Of a stretch of DNA of 64,000 nt, positions 16,614-25,401 are shown piece after piece. The stretch spans positions 124,001-188,000 of the forward strand of contig NZ_QKOF01000005.1 of NCBI RefSeq assembly GCF_014889545.1, in the 5' to 3' direction. The notes below the pieces were generated by a model, which was given only the letters and a program-made list of their open reading frames with translations, did not search any database and was not told the origin of the DNA. How positions within the stretch are numbered: the first letter of the stretch is position 1; each line of letters begins with the position of its first letter. Made by a program: the position numbers and the translations under genes. Source of the DNA: Methanothermobacter thermautotrophicus. GTDB taxonomy: Archaea > Methanobacteriota > Methanobacteria > Methanobacteriales > Methanothermobacteraceae.

Positions 16614-16644
16614 AGATCCATAAATCTAGGAAGGTGGGTTAATC

Positions 16645-17874
16645 ATGAAAGGGGTAATAATGATAATAGATGGGATGGCTGACCGCCCCCTTGAGAAACT
16701 CTCAGGCAGAACACCACTGGAGGCCGCCAGCACCCCCAATATGGACAGGATAGCAGAATCAGGTATCAACGGGATAATGGACCCAATAAAACCTGGTGTA
16801 AGGGCAGGAAGCGACACATCGCACCTTTCTATCCTGGGATATGATCCATACAGGGTTTACACTGGACGGGGGCCATTTGAGGCGGCGGGTGTTGGCCTTG
16901 ATGTGAAGCCCGGGGACATTGCATTCAGATGCAACTTCGCAACTGCAGACGATGATATGATAATAACCGACAGGAGGGCCGGCCGTATAAGGTCACGGAC
17001 CTCCAGCATAGCCCGCGCCATAAATTCTATGACCATCGAGGGCTTCGAGGACGTTGAAATAATATTCAGGGAATCAACAGGCCACAGGGCCGTTCTGGTG
17101 CTGAGGGGACCCGGACTCGGAGATAAGGTCTCCGATGCAGACCCCAAGGTTGAGGGAAAACCTCCAAAGGAAATAAAGGCACTCGATGGATCCCCGGAAT
17201 CCCAGAAGACCGCTGAGGTCCTCAACAGGATTGTTAAGGAATCCCATGAAATACTCAGGGACCACCCTGTCAACATCGATAGAATCGAAAGGGGTGAAGC
17301 CCCTGCGAACATAATACTCCCCAGGGGTGCAGGTGCCGTCCCCCACGTCGAGAAATTCCATGAGCGCTACGGTCTGAATGCGGCATGTATAGCTGAAACA
17401 GGGCTCATAAAGGGTATAGGGCATCTCACAGGCATGGATGTGATAGATGTTGAGGGTGCCACCGGTGGAATAGACACAGACCTTGAGAGCATAAAGAATG
17501 CCATATCCAGTACACTTGCCGCTGACTATGACTTCCTCCTCATAAATATCGATGGAGCTGATGAGGCTGGACACGACGGCGACCTTGAGGGAAAGGTCCG
17601 CTTCATTGAGAGGGTTGACTCCATCCTCGGGGATCTTATAGATGATGATGTCTACTTCATACTGACGGCGGACCACTCAACACCTGTATCGGTCATGGAC
17701 CATACAGGTGACCCTGTGCCCATCACCATAAGCGGGCCGGAGGTCCGTGTTGATGACGTCACTTCCTTCGGTGAGAGGGCCGCTGCAGGTGGCGGTCTGT
17801 GCAGGATAAGGGGATCCGATGTCATGGACATACTCCTTGACCTCATGAACAAAAAGGAAAAATTCGGGGCTTAA
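16645..17874 (+). CDS. apgM: 2,3-bisphosphoglycerate-independent phosphoglycerate mutase, archaeal type
   Basis: A 409-residue alkaline-phosphatase-superfamily enzyme interconverting 3- and 2-phosphoglycerate in gluconeogenesis/glycolysis. MIIDGMADRPL gives the first metal ligand Asp; GSDTSHLSILGYDP holds the nucleophilic Ser; NIDGADEAGHDGD and LTADHSTP supply the remaining metal Asp/His ligands. Length and order match ApgM rather than bacterial GpmI. glmM starts one base after its stop, so the two are cotranscribed, linking gluconeogenesis to amino-sugar synthesis. Confidence 0.95.
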   Translation: MKGVIMIIDGMADRPLEKLSGRTPLEAASTPNMDRIAESGINGIMDPIKPGVRAGSDTSHLSILGYDPYRVYTGRGPFEAAGVGLDVKPGDIAFRCNFATADDDMIITDRRAGRIRSRTSSIARAINSMTIEGFEDVEIIFRESTGHRAVLVLRGPGLGDKVSDADPKVEGKPPKEIKALDGSPESQKTAEVLNRIVKESHEILRDHPVNIDRIERGEAPANIILPRGAGAVPHVEKFHERYGLNAACIAETGLIKGIGHLTGMDVIDVEGATGGIDTDLESIKNAISSTLAADYDFLLINIDGADEAGHDGDLEGKVRFIERVDSILGDLIDDDVYFILTADHSTPVSVMDHTGDPVPITISGPEVRVDDVTSFGERAAAGGGLCRIRGSDVMDILLDLMNKKEKFGA

Positions 17875-17875
17875 G

Positions 17876-19225
17876 ATGAAGGATAAAAAACCGCGACTCT
17901 TCGGTACATCAGGTATAAGGGGCCGCTTCGGAGAGAAGGTCACACTGGAACTTGCAGTTGACACAGGGAGGGCCCTGGCAACCCACCTCGGTGGTGAGGG
18001 GGAGGTCGTTGTGGGCTACGATACAAGGACCTCCAGTCAGCTCCTGGAGAACGCCGTGACCGCCGGCATAATTGAATGTGGCTGTGATGTTACACGCCTC
18101 GGGATGGTCCCCACACCCCTCGTGGGTTACGCAGCATCCAGGCTGGGTGCAGATGCAGGTGTGATGATAACTGCATCCCATAACCCCGCCCCCTACAACG
18201 GTATAAAGCTGTGGAACCCTGACGGGATGGCCTACAGCCCATCACAGGAGAGGATAATAGAGGCCATAATACACAGCAGGGACTTCAAAAGGAAGGGCTG
18301 GGATGAACTGGGTTCAATATCCTCAATAGATATCAGGGATGAGTATGTCAGGGAGGTCCTTGAAACCGTGGAGATTAAAAAACCCCTAAAGGTCGTCATT
18401 GACTCTGGATGTGGAGCAGCATCCCATCTCTCGCCCCTCATATTCAGAAAGGCAGGGTGCAGGGTTATAACACTTAACTCCCAGCCTGATGGGTTCTTCC
18501 CTGGCCGGGACCCTGAACCGGTCCCTGAGAATCTTTCTGAGTTGATGGATGCTGTGAGGTCAACAGGGGCTGATCTGGGGATAGCCCACGATGGTGACGC
18601 TGACAGGATGGTTGCAATTGATGACAAGGGGAGATTCGCAAGCTTCGATAAGCTCCTGGCCCTCATGGCAAGGGAGATTGGAGGTAAGATAATAACCACG
18701 GTTGATGCGTCCCTCTGTGTTGATGAATGCCTCGGGGACTGCGGTGAGGTCATAAGGACCCGTGTGGGTGATGTGCATGTGGCCAGCGCCATTGCAGAGG
18801 AGGGGGCCAGATTTGGAGGGGAGCCCTCAGGTACCTGGCTGCACCCTGATTTCTGCATGTGCCCCGACGGTATACTGTCAGCCCTCCGGGTGGCAGAACT
18901 TGTAGCCTCAAGGGGACCCCTCTCAGAGCTGCTTGAGGAGGTTCCCTCCTACCCGAACATGAGGGACAAGGTCCCCTGCCCCGATGGAAAGAAGGAAAGC
19001 GTAATGGAGAGGGTGGCCGCCGGGCTCAGTGACCAGTTCAGGGAAACCTCGGATGTTAACACCATTGACGGCGTCAGGATATCCATGGATGATGGGAGCT
19101 GGGTGCTTGTGAGGCCATCAGGGACAGAGCCCTACATCAGGATCACCCTTGAGGGAAAGACAGAGGAAAAAGCCAGGTATATACATGAAAGGACCCGCAG
19201 TTACCTTGAAAACCTAATAGGGTGA
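17876..19225 (+). CDS. glmM: Phosphoglucosamine mutase (phosphohexomutase)
   Basis: A 449-residue alpha-D-phosphohexomutase converting glucosamine-6-P to glucosamine-1-P. FGTSGIRGRFG is at the N-terminus; the phosphoserine loop is MITASHNPAPYNG (about residues 97-109), the Mg loop DGDADRM (about 240-246), the sugar loop GEPSGTW, and the phosphate loop RPSGTEPYIR. It is followed four bases later by the nucleotidyltransferase/acetyltransferase glmU, giving a UDP-GlcNAc operon that feeds N-glycans and pseudomurein. Bases 18473-18607 are almost identical to the second mutase gene at 24 kb on the other strand. Confidence 0.9.
   Translation: MKDKKPRLFGTSGIRGRFGEKVTLELAVDTGRALATHLGGEGEVVVGYDTRTSSQLLENAVTAGIIECGCDVTRLGMVPTPLVGYAASRLGADAGVMITASHNPAPYNGIKLWNPDGMAYSPSQERIIEAIIHSRDFKRKGWDELGSISSIDIRDEYVREVLETVEIKKPLKVVIDSGCGAASHLSPLIFRKAGCRVITLNSQPDGFFPGRDPEPVPENLSELMDAVRSTGADLGIAHDGDADRMVAIDDKGRFASFDKLLALMAREIGGKIITTVDASLCVDECLGDCGEVIRTRVGDVHVASAIAEEGARFGGEPSGTWLHPDFCMCPDGILSALRVAELVASRGPLSELLEEVPSYPNMRDKVPCPDGKKESVMERVAAGLSDQFRETSDVNTIDGVRISMDDGSWVLVRPSGTEPYIRITLEGKTEEKARYIHERTRSYLENLIG
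18473..18607. repeat. 135-bp near-identical tract shared with the second phosphohexomutase gene
   Basis: This tract matches the reverse complement of 24624-24758 with only four mismatches in 135 bases. The flanking parts of the two genes and their proteins are clearly diverged. It encodes the LNSQPDGFFPGRDPEPVPEN to GDADR region. The sharp rise in identity points to gene conversion between inverted paralogues about 6 kb apart. Confidence 0.9.
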
Positions 19226-19229
19226 TGAT

Positions 19230-20501
19230 ATGCAGGCCGTTATTCTAACAGCAGGTGAGGGGACCAGGATGCGACCCCTCACCCTTACAAGACCCAAGAC
19301 GATGCTGCCGGTTGCAGGTAAACCCATACTCCAGTACAGTGTGGACGCCCTCAGGGATAGCGGTGTCCATGATATTGTGATGATAACAGGTTACCATGAG
19401 GAGGCCGTTAAGGATCATTTTGGCGACGGATCTGGATTCGGAGTCAATATAACCTACATCAGACAGGAGGAACGCCTTGGGACAGCCCATGCCATAGGTC
19501 ACGCCTCTGAGCTTATAGATGATGAATTCATTGTACTTAACGGGGACATCATAACGGATCCCGGCCTAATGGAGGATCTGATCAGAACATACAATGAGAG
19601 GAAACCTGAAACACTCATGGTCCTCAGGGAGGTCCTGGACCCCACCTCCTTCGGAGTCGTCAGGGTTGAGGGTGACCGTGTAAGGGAGATCATAGAGAAA
19701 CCAGGCCCCGATTCAGGGGCAGGGAACCTTATAAACACAGGTATATACGTATTCAGCCCGGCTGTCTTTGATTATATAGAGAGAACACCACTATCCAGCA
19801 GGGGGGAATACGAGATAACAGACACCATCATGATGCAGGTGAGGGATGACCTCCCTGTGAGGGCCATAATATCAGAGAGGGACTGGATAGATGTCGGCAG
19901 GCCATGGGAACTCCTTGAGGCGAGTGAGAGGCTCATGAGGGACCTGGAGGATTCCCTGGATGGTGAGGTTGAGGATGGTGTGACCATACATGGCCCCGTA
20001 GCCATCGGAGAGGGCACCATTATAAGGTCAGGCACCTACATCCAGGGGCCGGTCTACATAGGAAGGAACTGCGATATAGGCCCCAACTCCTACCTAAGGG
20101 CACACACATGTATAGGTGACGGTGTCAGTATAGGGAACGCCGTGGAAGTTAAGAATTCAATCATAATGGATGGTACAAACATCAACCACCTCAGCTATGT
20201 CGGTGATTCAGTTATAGGCATGGACTGTAACATAGCAGCAGGGACCAACATAGCCAATCTGAGATTTGATGACGGCCCCGTCAGGATGATGGTAAAGGAT
20301 GATTTCGTGGAGACCGGCAGGCGGAAGCTGGGGGCTGTCTTTGCTGATGGTGTCAAGACAGGTATAAACTCAAGTTTCAACCCTGGCGTCAAGGTCGGCA
20401 GGGACTCCTGCATAGGGGCGGGCTGTGTGATCTCAAGGGATGTGCCCTCAAACACGCTTGTGATCCTCAAACAGGAGTACATTAAAAGGGAGTACAGGTG
20501 A
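19230..20501 (+). CDS. glmU: Bifunctional sugar-1-phosphate nucleotidylyltransferase/acetyltransferase (GlmU-like)
   Basis: A 423-residue two-domain protein. The N-terminal Rossmann-like nucleotidyltransferase has LTAGEGTRMRPLTLTRPKTMLPVAG (about residues 5-29) and LNGDIITDPG (metal Asp). The C-terminal part from about 250 is a left-handed beta helix with hexapeptide repeats (AIGEGTIIRSGTYIQGPVYIG...). Archaeal homologues acetylate GlcN-1-P and couple it to UTP, making UDP-GlcNAc. Position after glmM supports this. The hexapeptide protein downstream starts four bases after the stop. Confidence 0.9.
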   Translation: MQAVILTAGEGTRMRPLTLTRPKTMLPVAGKPILQYSVDALRDSGVHDIVMITGYHEEAVKDHFGDGSGFGVNITYIRQEERLGTAHAIGHASELIDDEFIVLNGDIITDPGLMEDLIRTYNERKPETLMVLREVLDPTSFGVVRVEGDRVREIIEKPGPDSGAGNLINTGIYVFSPAVFDYIERTPLSSRGEYEITDTIMMQVRDDLPVRAIISERDWIDVGRPWELLEASERLMRDLEDSLDGEVEDGVTIHGPVAIGEGTIIRSGTYIQGPVYIGRNCDIGPNSYLRAHTCIGDGVSIGNAVEVKNSIIMDGTNINHLSYVGDSVIGMDCNIAAGTNIANLRFDDGPVRMMVKDDFVETGRRKLGAVFADGVKTGINSSFNPGVKVGRDSCIGAGCVISRDVPSNTLVILKQEYIKREYR

Positions 20502-20505
20502 TTGG

Positions 20506-20973
20506 ATGGCCTTCACGGTACTTGAAGGCGCCCGGATAGTGGGTGATGTGAGGATCGGGGACTGTTCCTCTGTATGGTACAATGCAGTCCTGCGGGGTGA
20601 CCTCGAACCGATAGAGATAGGATGCTGCTCAAACATCCAGGACAACTGCGTCGTCCATACCAGTCATGGATACCCTGTCCGGGTCGGTGACCATGTATCT
20701 GTGGGACACGCAGCGGTCCTGCACGGGTGCATGGTTGAAGATAACGTCCTCATAGGTATGAACTCCACCATCCTGAACGGTGCGGTTATAGGGGAGAACT
20801 CCATCGTCGGAGCCGGTTCAGTTGTAACCTCTGGTAAGAAATTCCCACCGGGAAGCCTGATAATCGGGACTCCTGCAAGGGCTGTGAGAGAACTCAGTGA
20901 TGAGGAGATAGAATCAATAAGGGATAATGCCCGGAGGTATGCTCTGCTGGCACGTGAATCCCAGTTCCGATAA
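20506..20973 (+). CDS. Gamma-class carbonic anhydrase-like hexapeptide protein
   Basis: A 155-residue left-handed beta-helix protein of the Cam/CamH/YrdA group. It keeps the metal ligands: His in CVVHTSHGYP and the pair in VGHAAVLHGC. The NAVLRGD segment (catalytic-site Arg/Asp region) is also present. It lacks the acidic loop of the highly active Methanosarcina Cam, so activity may be low or different. It follows glmU closely; since a beta-carbonic anhydrase gene is also in the window, the role of this one is unclear. Confidence 0.8.
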   Translation: MAFTVLEGARIVGDVRIGDCSSVWYNAVLRGDLEPIEIGCCSNIQDNCVVHTSHGYPVRVGDHVSVGHAAVLHGCMVEDNVLIGMNSTILNGAVIGENSIVGAGSVVTSGKKFPPGSLIIGTPARAVRELSDEEIESIRDNARRYALLARESQFR

Positions 20974-21009
20974 TCTGAACAGGATTGCATCAAAGTCAAG
21001 AGTGATTCT

Positions 21010-22110
21010 ATGGTAAAGATCCGGAATAAGATCAATGATATTGAACCCTATGTACCTGGAAGATCCATAAAGGAAATTGCAGATGCCTATGGTCTGAAAG
21101 AGGATGAAATAATTAAACTTGGATCCAATGAGAACCCCCTGGGCCCATCACCCGCAGCGGTGGAGGCCATGAAGCGTGAACTTGAATCTGTCCACAGATA
21201 CCCTGAGTCAGCCCTCACTGACCTGAGAGAAGCCATAGCAGACTACGCAGGGGTTGGAATGGACCAGGTTATCGTGGGTGGTGATGGCGCCGATGAGATA
21301 ATCGATGTCCTGGGAAGGACCTTCCTTGACCCCGGCGAGTCCTTCGTGGTGCCCATGCCCTCCTACATGTACTATGAGTACACACTCCAGGCCCATGATG
21401 CGAGGGTTATCCATGCGCGCTGGGATGTCAGTGAAAACCGCCTCGACCTTGAATCTGTCCTGGATGCGGTTGATGAATCAGCCCGACTCGTCTTTCTCTG
21501 CACACCAAACAACCCAACAGGGGGTCTGATAGATAAGAAGGACATAAGGGCTGTCCTGGAGTCAACAGATGCCCTGGTAGTTGTTGATGAGGCCTACACC
21601 GAATTTGCTGGTGTGGACAACGTTGACCTCCTCCCTGACCATGAAAACCTCTTTATCCTGAGGACCTTCTCAAAGGTAATGGGACTTGCAGGTATGAGGA
21701 TAGGTTATGGCCTTGGAAACCCCAGGATAATAGAGTACATGCACCGTGTAAAGCCTGTTTTCAGCCTGACGAGGCTATCACATGCAGCCGCCCTCGCAAC
21801 CATCAGGGACAGGGATTACATAGCGAAATCCACTGAGTACTCCATAAAAAGCAGGGAGTACCTCTACTCTGGATTGAAGAAATTCCAGGAACTGAAGGTT
21901 TTCAGATCATATGCAAACTACATACTGATCGACGTGAGGGGTACAGGTAAGACCGCTGCTGAACTTTCAGAGGAACTCTTAAGGAATGGTATAATAGTGA
22001 GGGACTGCACATCCTTCAAAGGCCTTGATGAATACTGGATACGCGTCAGTGTCGGAACCCTGGAAGAGGATAGGAGGTTCCTTGAGGTCCTCGGTGAACT
22101 GATTCAGTGA
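21010..22110 (+). CDS. hisC: Histidinol-phosphate aminotransferase
   Basis: A 366-residue fold-type I PLP aminotransferase converting imidazole-acetol phosphate to histidinol phosphate. SNENPLGPSP lies near the N-terminus; CTPNNPTGG, VVDEAYTEFAG and the PLP Lys in LRTFSKVMGLAGMRIGYG (about residue 222) are all in place, and IRVSVGTLEED closes the active site. It is separated from other his genes. It overlaps or abuts the start of the radical SAM gene downstream, so they are probably cotranscribed. Confidence 0.92.
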   Translation: MVKIRNKINDIEPYVPGRSIKEIADAYGLKEDEIIKLGSNENPLGPSPAAVEAMKRELESVHRYPESALTDLREAIADYAGVGMDQVIVGGDGADEIIDVLGRTFLDPGESFVVPMPSYMYYEYTLQAHDARVIHARWDVSENRLDLESVLDAVDESARLVFLCTPNNPTGGLIDKKDIRAVLESTDALVVVDEAYTEFAGVDNVDLLPDHENLFILRTFSKVMGLAGMRIGYGLGNPRIIEYMHRVKPVFSLTRLSHAAALATIRDRDYIAKSTEYSIKSREYLYSGLKKFQELKVFRSYANYILIDVRGTGKTAAELSEELLRNGIIVRDCTSFKGLDEYWIRVSVGTLEEDRRFLEVLGELIQ

Positions 22111-22115
22111 TTCCA

Positions 22116-22811
22116 ATGAAGATTGGTTCGATGGCAGTTTCAACCCTCGACTATCCAGGTAAAACCGCCCTGGTTATATTCACCGCCGGCTGCAACTTCA
22201 GGTGCCCCTACTGTCACAACCCTGAACTCATAGATGGGGGTTATGAAGCTGACCTTGAAACCATCCTTGATGACGTGGAGAGTTACTCTGAATTTGTTGA
22301 AGCCCTGGTGGTGAGTGGTGGTGAGCCCCTCCTCCAGGCAAATGAACTTGAGGCTGTCCTTGAACATGCCCGTTCCCTTGGACTGTCAACGAAACTTGAT
22401 ACCAATGGCTCTTGCCCTGAATCCCTTGAAAGGCTAATCCCCCACCTCGACTATGTTGCAATCGATGTGAAGGCCCCCTTCCAGAGGTACCCTGAACTTG
22501 CAGGTGCCAGCGCAGGGGGTGTCATGAGGAGCCTTGAGATCCTCAGGGATTCAGGGGTTACAGTGGAGTGCCGCACAACCTTCGTCCCTGGCCTCATGGA
22601 GGACGATGACATAGAACTGATTGCAGGCACAATCGAATGTGATGTCTATGTCCTGCAGCAGTTCAGGAACAGAACCATCCTTGATGAATCCCTAAAGGAT
22701 ACAGAGCCTCCATCACCCCGGAGACTCAGAGAGATTGCAATGAAGATCAGGGACCGTTTCAGCAGGATTAAAATTCGTACAGAGGAATTCGGGGAAGAAG
22801 ATATTAGATGA
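22116..22811 (+). CDS. nrdG: Anaerobic ribonucleotide reductase activase-like radical SAM protein
   Basis: A 231-residue radical SAM enzyme. The cluster motif CNFRCPYCHNPEL (CxxxCxxC) lies at about residues 26-38, then VVSGGEPLLQ for SAM binding and a DTNGS strand. It is the NrdG2/PflA-like subfamily that makes the glycyl radical on class III ribonucleotide reductase; the reductase itself is not in the window. ATG 22116 follows the GTGAT stretch that overlaps the hisC stop. An upstream in-frame GTG at 22107 is possible. Confidence 0.85.
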   Translation: MKIGSMAVSTLDYPGKTALVIFTAGCNFRCPYCHNPELIDGGYEADLETILDDVESYSEFVEALVVSGGEPLLQANELEAVLEHARSLGLSTKLDTNGSCPESLERLIPHLDYVAIDVKAPFQRYPELAGASAGGVMRSLEILRDSGVTVECRTTFVPGLMEDDDIELIAGTIECDVYVLQQFRNRTILDESLKDTEPPSPRRLREIAMKIRDRFSRIKIRTEEFGEEDIR

Positions 22812-22842
22812 TAACTAACTGAATCCCGGAGGTGGAGACCAG

Positions 22843-23976
22843 TTGCCCATACTCTCATTCAGCAGCAGGGACATTGACCTTGTGACAGGCAAGAGGACAA
22901 TGACCATAAGGCGGAAATGGAAGAGGCCCCTCAGGGTGGGTGACCGGCTCCACTGCTACTGGAATCTCGTCTCAAAGGACCGTGAAAAGGTCTTTGAGGC
23001 GGTGGTGACAGACGTTGAAACAGTGAGTTTCAGAGAACTTAGAGGGAACGATGAACTGGCCAGGGAGGATGGCTTCAGGGATGCTAAGCAGCTCGAAGAG
23101 GAATTCAAGAGGATGTACCAGGGCGAACTTACGGATGATACTGAATTCCAGGTTATACGGTTCAGGAAACTCCCTGTGGATGAATGGGAGGGTAAAAAAA
23201 TCGATGAAAAGGCCATGATAACAAGAAGGGCTGATATACTATTTGATTCAGGTAAATTCAGTAAATCAGAGGTATGCTACACTGCAGCCCTGAAGATGGA
23301 CCCCAACGACGTCTACATACTCAACAGGCTCGGTGACAACCTCACAAGGCTGGGGAGATTCGATGAGGCCCTTCAAAATTACAGGAGGGCCATAATGATA
23401 GAACCGGAGAACCCCTACATATGGAATAACATGGCCATAACACTCCTTAACGCCGGGAGGGTGGATGATGCTCTTGAGGCCAGTGAAAGGGCCCTCAAGA
23501 TAAAAACCGGCGACCCGGGCCTCCTATACTGGAGGGGTGTGATGCTTGAGGTTGCAGGAAAACCCCTGGAGGCCCTTGAATCCTATGAGCGATCCCTTGA
23601 AATTGATCCAAGGAACGCCGAGGTCTGGACAGCCAGGGGAAACCTGCTATCTGACCTTGGGAGGATGGAAGAAGCCATAGAATCATACAACAGTGCCCTT
23701 GAGCTTGCCCTTGAGGATGAACAGGACCCCAATGTCTGGAACCGTAAGGGTAACGCCCTCCTTGAGCTCGAAAGATTCGATGAGGCCCTTGAATGCTACA
23801 GGAGGGCCATTGAAATGGAACCAGAGAACGATGTCTACTGGACCAACATGGGTGTTGCCCTCCTTGAGCTCGAAAGATTCGATGAGGCCCTGGATGCCTT
23901 CAACAGGGCCCTCACGATAAACCCTGAAAATGAGGATGCTGGGATACTCCGTGAGGAGTGCCTTGAAAACCTCTAA
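22843..23976 (+). CDS. ASCH-like domain fused to TPR repeats
   Basis: A 377-residue protein. The first ~115 residues (LSFSSRDIDLVTGKRTMTIRRKW...GDRLHCYW) resemble an ASCH domain, a PUA-like fold that binds RNA or nucleobases. From about residue 125 to the end there are seven or so 34-residue TPR units; the last two are nearly identical in DNA as well as protein (NALLELERFDEALECYRRAI / VALLELERFDEALDAFNRAL). It may be a scaffold that links RNA or translation to protein partners; no function is known to me. The start is TTG 22843, supported by a strong GGAGGTGG eight to ten bases upstream. Confidence 0.8.
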   Translation: MPILSFSSRDIDLVTGKRTMTIRRKWKRPLRVGDRLHCYWNLVSKDREKVFEAVVTDVETVSFRELRGNDELAREDGFRDAKQLEEEFKRMYQGELTDDTEFQVIRFRKLPVDEWEGKKIDEKAMITRRADILFDSGKFSKSEVCYTAALKMDPNDVYILNRLGDNLTRLGRFDEALQNYRRAIMIEPENPYIWNNMAITLLNAGRVDDALEASERALKIKTGDPGLLYWRGVMLEVAGKPLEALESYERSLEIDPRNAEVWTARGNLLSDLGRMEEAIESYNSALELALEDEQDPNVWNRKGNALLELERFDEALECYRRAIEMEPENDVYWTNMGVALLELERFDEALDAFNRALTINPENEDAGILREECLENL

Positions 23977-23984
23977 ACAACTAT

Positions 23985-25349
23985 TTAAGTTTTTTTAATG
24001 GCCCTCTCGACGAGGGATATGCCCCAGCTGGCCATCTCATCCGCCTGCTCCTGGGTCTCTGACTCAGCAAAGCATCTGAATATCGGTTCTGTTCCTGATG
24101 GCCTTATTATGACCCATCCCTCATCTCTGAATATTTTAACCCCATCTGTAGTATCTATCTCCCTTACACCATCCTCATCTGCCAGCATCTTACTTACCAT
24201 GTCCATCACATCTCCTTTAATTTCATCGGGACATTTTATCTTCCTTTTACTGGAGTAATAGGCGGGTAGTTCCGATACAAGCTCTGATAGTGGCCTTTCT
24301 TCATGGGCCATTATTTCAAGTATCTTTGCAGCTGTGAGGGCTGCGTCCCTCCCATACACAAAGTCAGGGAATATTAATCCACCGTTTTCCTCACCTCCAA
24401 ACAGCCCGCCTGTCTCTTTAAGTTTTCTTGCCACCAGGAGGTCCCCTACAGCTGTTGTTATTACCTCGCCGTTGTTCTCTGATGCTATGTCATATATTGC
24501 TGAGGATGTTGCGACTGTGGTGACTATTATACCTCCACCATTTTCCTGGAGCATCCTCTTCTCAACGAGGGCGAAGGTCTTATCTCCGAGGACAAATTCT
24601 CCCCTCTCATCTATACATATTGTCCTGTCGGCGTCACCATCGTGGGCTATCCCCAGATCAGCCCCTGTTGACCTCACAGCATCCATCAGCTCAGAGAGAT
24701 TCTCAGGGACAGGTTCAGGGTCCCGGCCAGGGAAGAACCCATCAGGCTGGGAGTTAAGTGCTATCACCTGACATCCAAGTCTCCTGAGGATGTAGGGCAT
24801 GGTGTATGATGCTGCTCCGCAGCCGCAGTCAACCACCACCCTGAATTTCCTCTTGCGGATGGCCTCTGCATCAACCCTCGCTATGACACCGTCCTGGTAC
24901 TCTCTGATTATGGAGGGATTTGATGTGAGGTTCCCGATTTTATCCCAGGAGGCCCTTCTGAAGTCTTCGCTGAAGAATATCCTTTCTATTTCCTCCTCCA
25001 TCTCTTCAGGGATGCCTATACCGTCTGAGTCAACGAATTTTATACCATTGTACTGTGGGGGGTTGTGGGAAGCCGTTACGATAACCCCCCCATCATAATA
25101 TTTTCTGACTGCATACTGAACAGCCGGTGTTGGGAGTATTCCCAGGTCAACAACATCACATCCACTTGAAAGAAGGCCGGATATGACAGCATTCTTTATC
25201 ATTACAGTGGATGTCCTTGTATCTCCTCCAACAGCTATTTTCCCTTCTACAGTTGAACCGTATGCTGCTGCAAGCTTTGATGCGAATTCAGGTGTTAAAA
25301 CCTCATTTGCAAGTCTTCTAACTCCGAATGTACCAAAGAGTTTCTTCAT
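23985..25349 (-). CDS. glmM: Phosphohexomutase paralogue (phosphoglucosamine/phosphomannomutase)
   Basis: A 454-residue second member of the family: KLFGTFGVRRLANEVLTPEF at the N-terminus (Arg-Arg in place of the usual Ile-Arg-Gly), phosphoserine loop IVTASHNPPQYNGIKF, Mg loop DGDADRTICID, and RPSGTEPIFR. Whether it works on glucosamine, mannose or glucose phosphates cannot be told from sequence. ATG 25349 gives the family N-terminus; upstream in-frame codons lack support. A 135-base segment (24624-24758) is 97% identical to glmM at 18 kb, in contrast to the diverged remainder. It converges with the TPR gene (8-base gap). Confidence 0.88.
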   Translation of the reverse strand: MKKLFGTFGVRRLANEVLTPEFASKLAAAYGSTVEGKIAVGGDTRTSTVMIKNAVISGLLSSGCDVVDLGILPTPAVQYAVRKYYDGGVIVTASHNPPQYNGIKFVDSDGIGIPEEMEEEIERIFFSEDFRRASWDKIGNLTSNPSIIREYQDGVIARVDAEAIRKRKFRVVVDCGCGAASYTMPYILRRLGCQVIALNSQPDGFFPGRDPEPVPENLSELMDAVRSTGADLGIAHDGDADRTICIDERGEFVLGDKTFALVEKRMLQENGGGIIVTTVATSSAIYDIASENNGEVITTAVGDLLVARKLKETGGLFGGEENGGLIFPDFVYGRDAALTAAKILEIMAHEERPLSELVSELPAYYSSKRKIKCPDEIKGDVMDMVSKMLADEDGVREIDTTDGVKIFRDEGWVIIRPSGTEPIFRCFAESETQEQADEMASWGISLVERAIKKT

Positions 25350-25401
25350 TTTTTTAACAGCCCCCTCACTGGATAATATTTGAAATGTTAATATGATAAA
25401 G

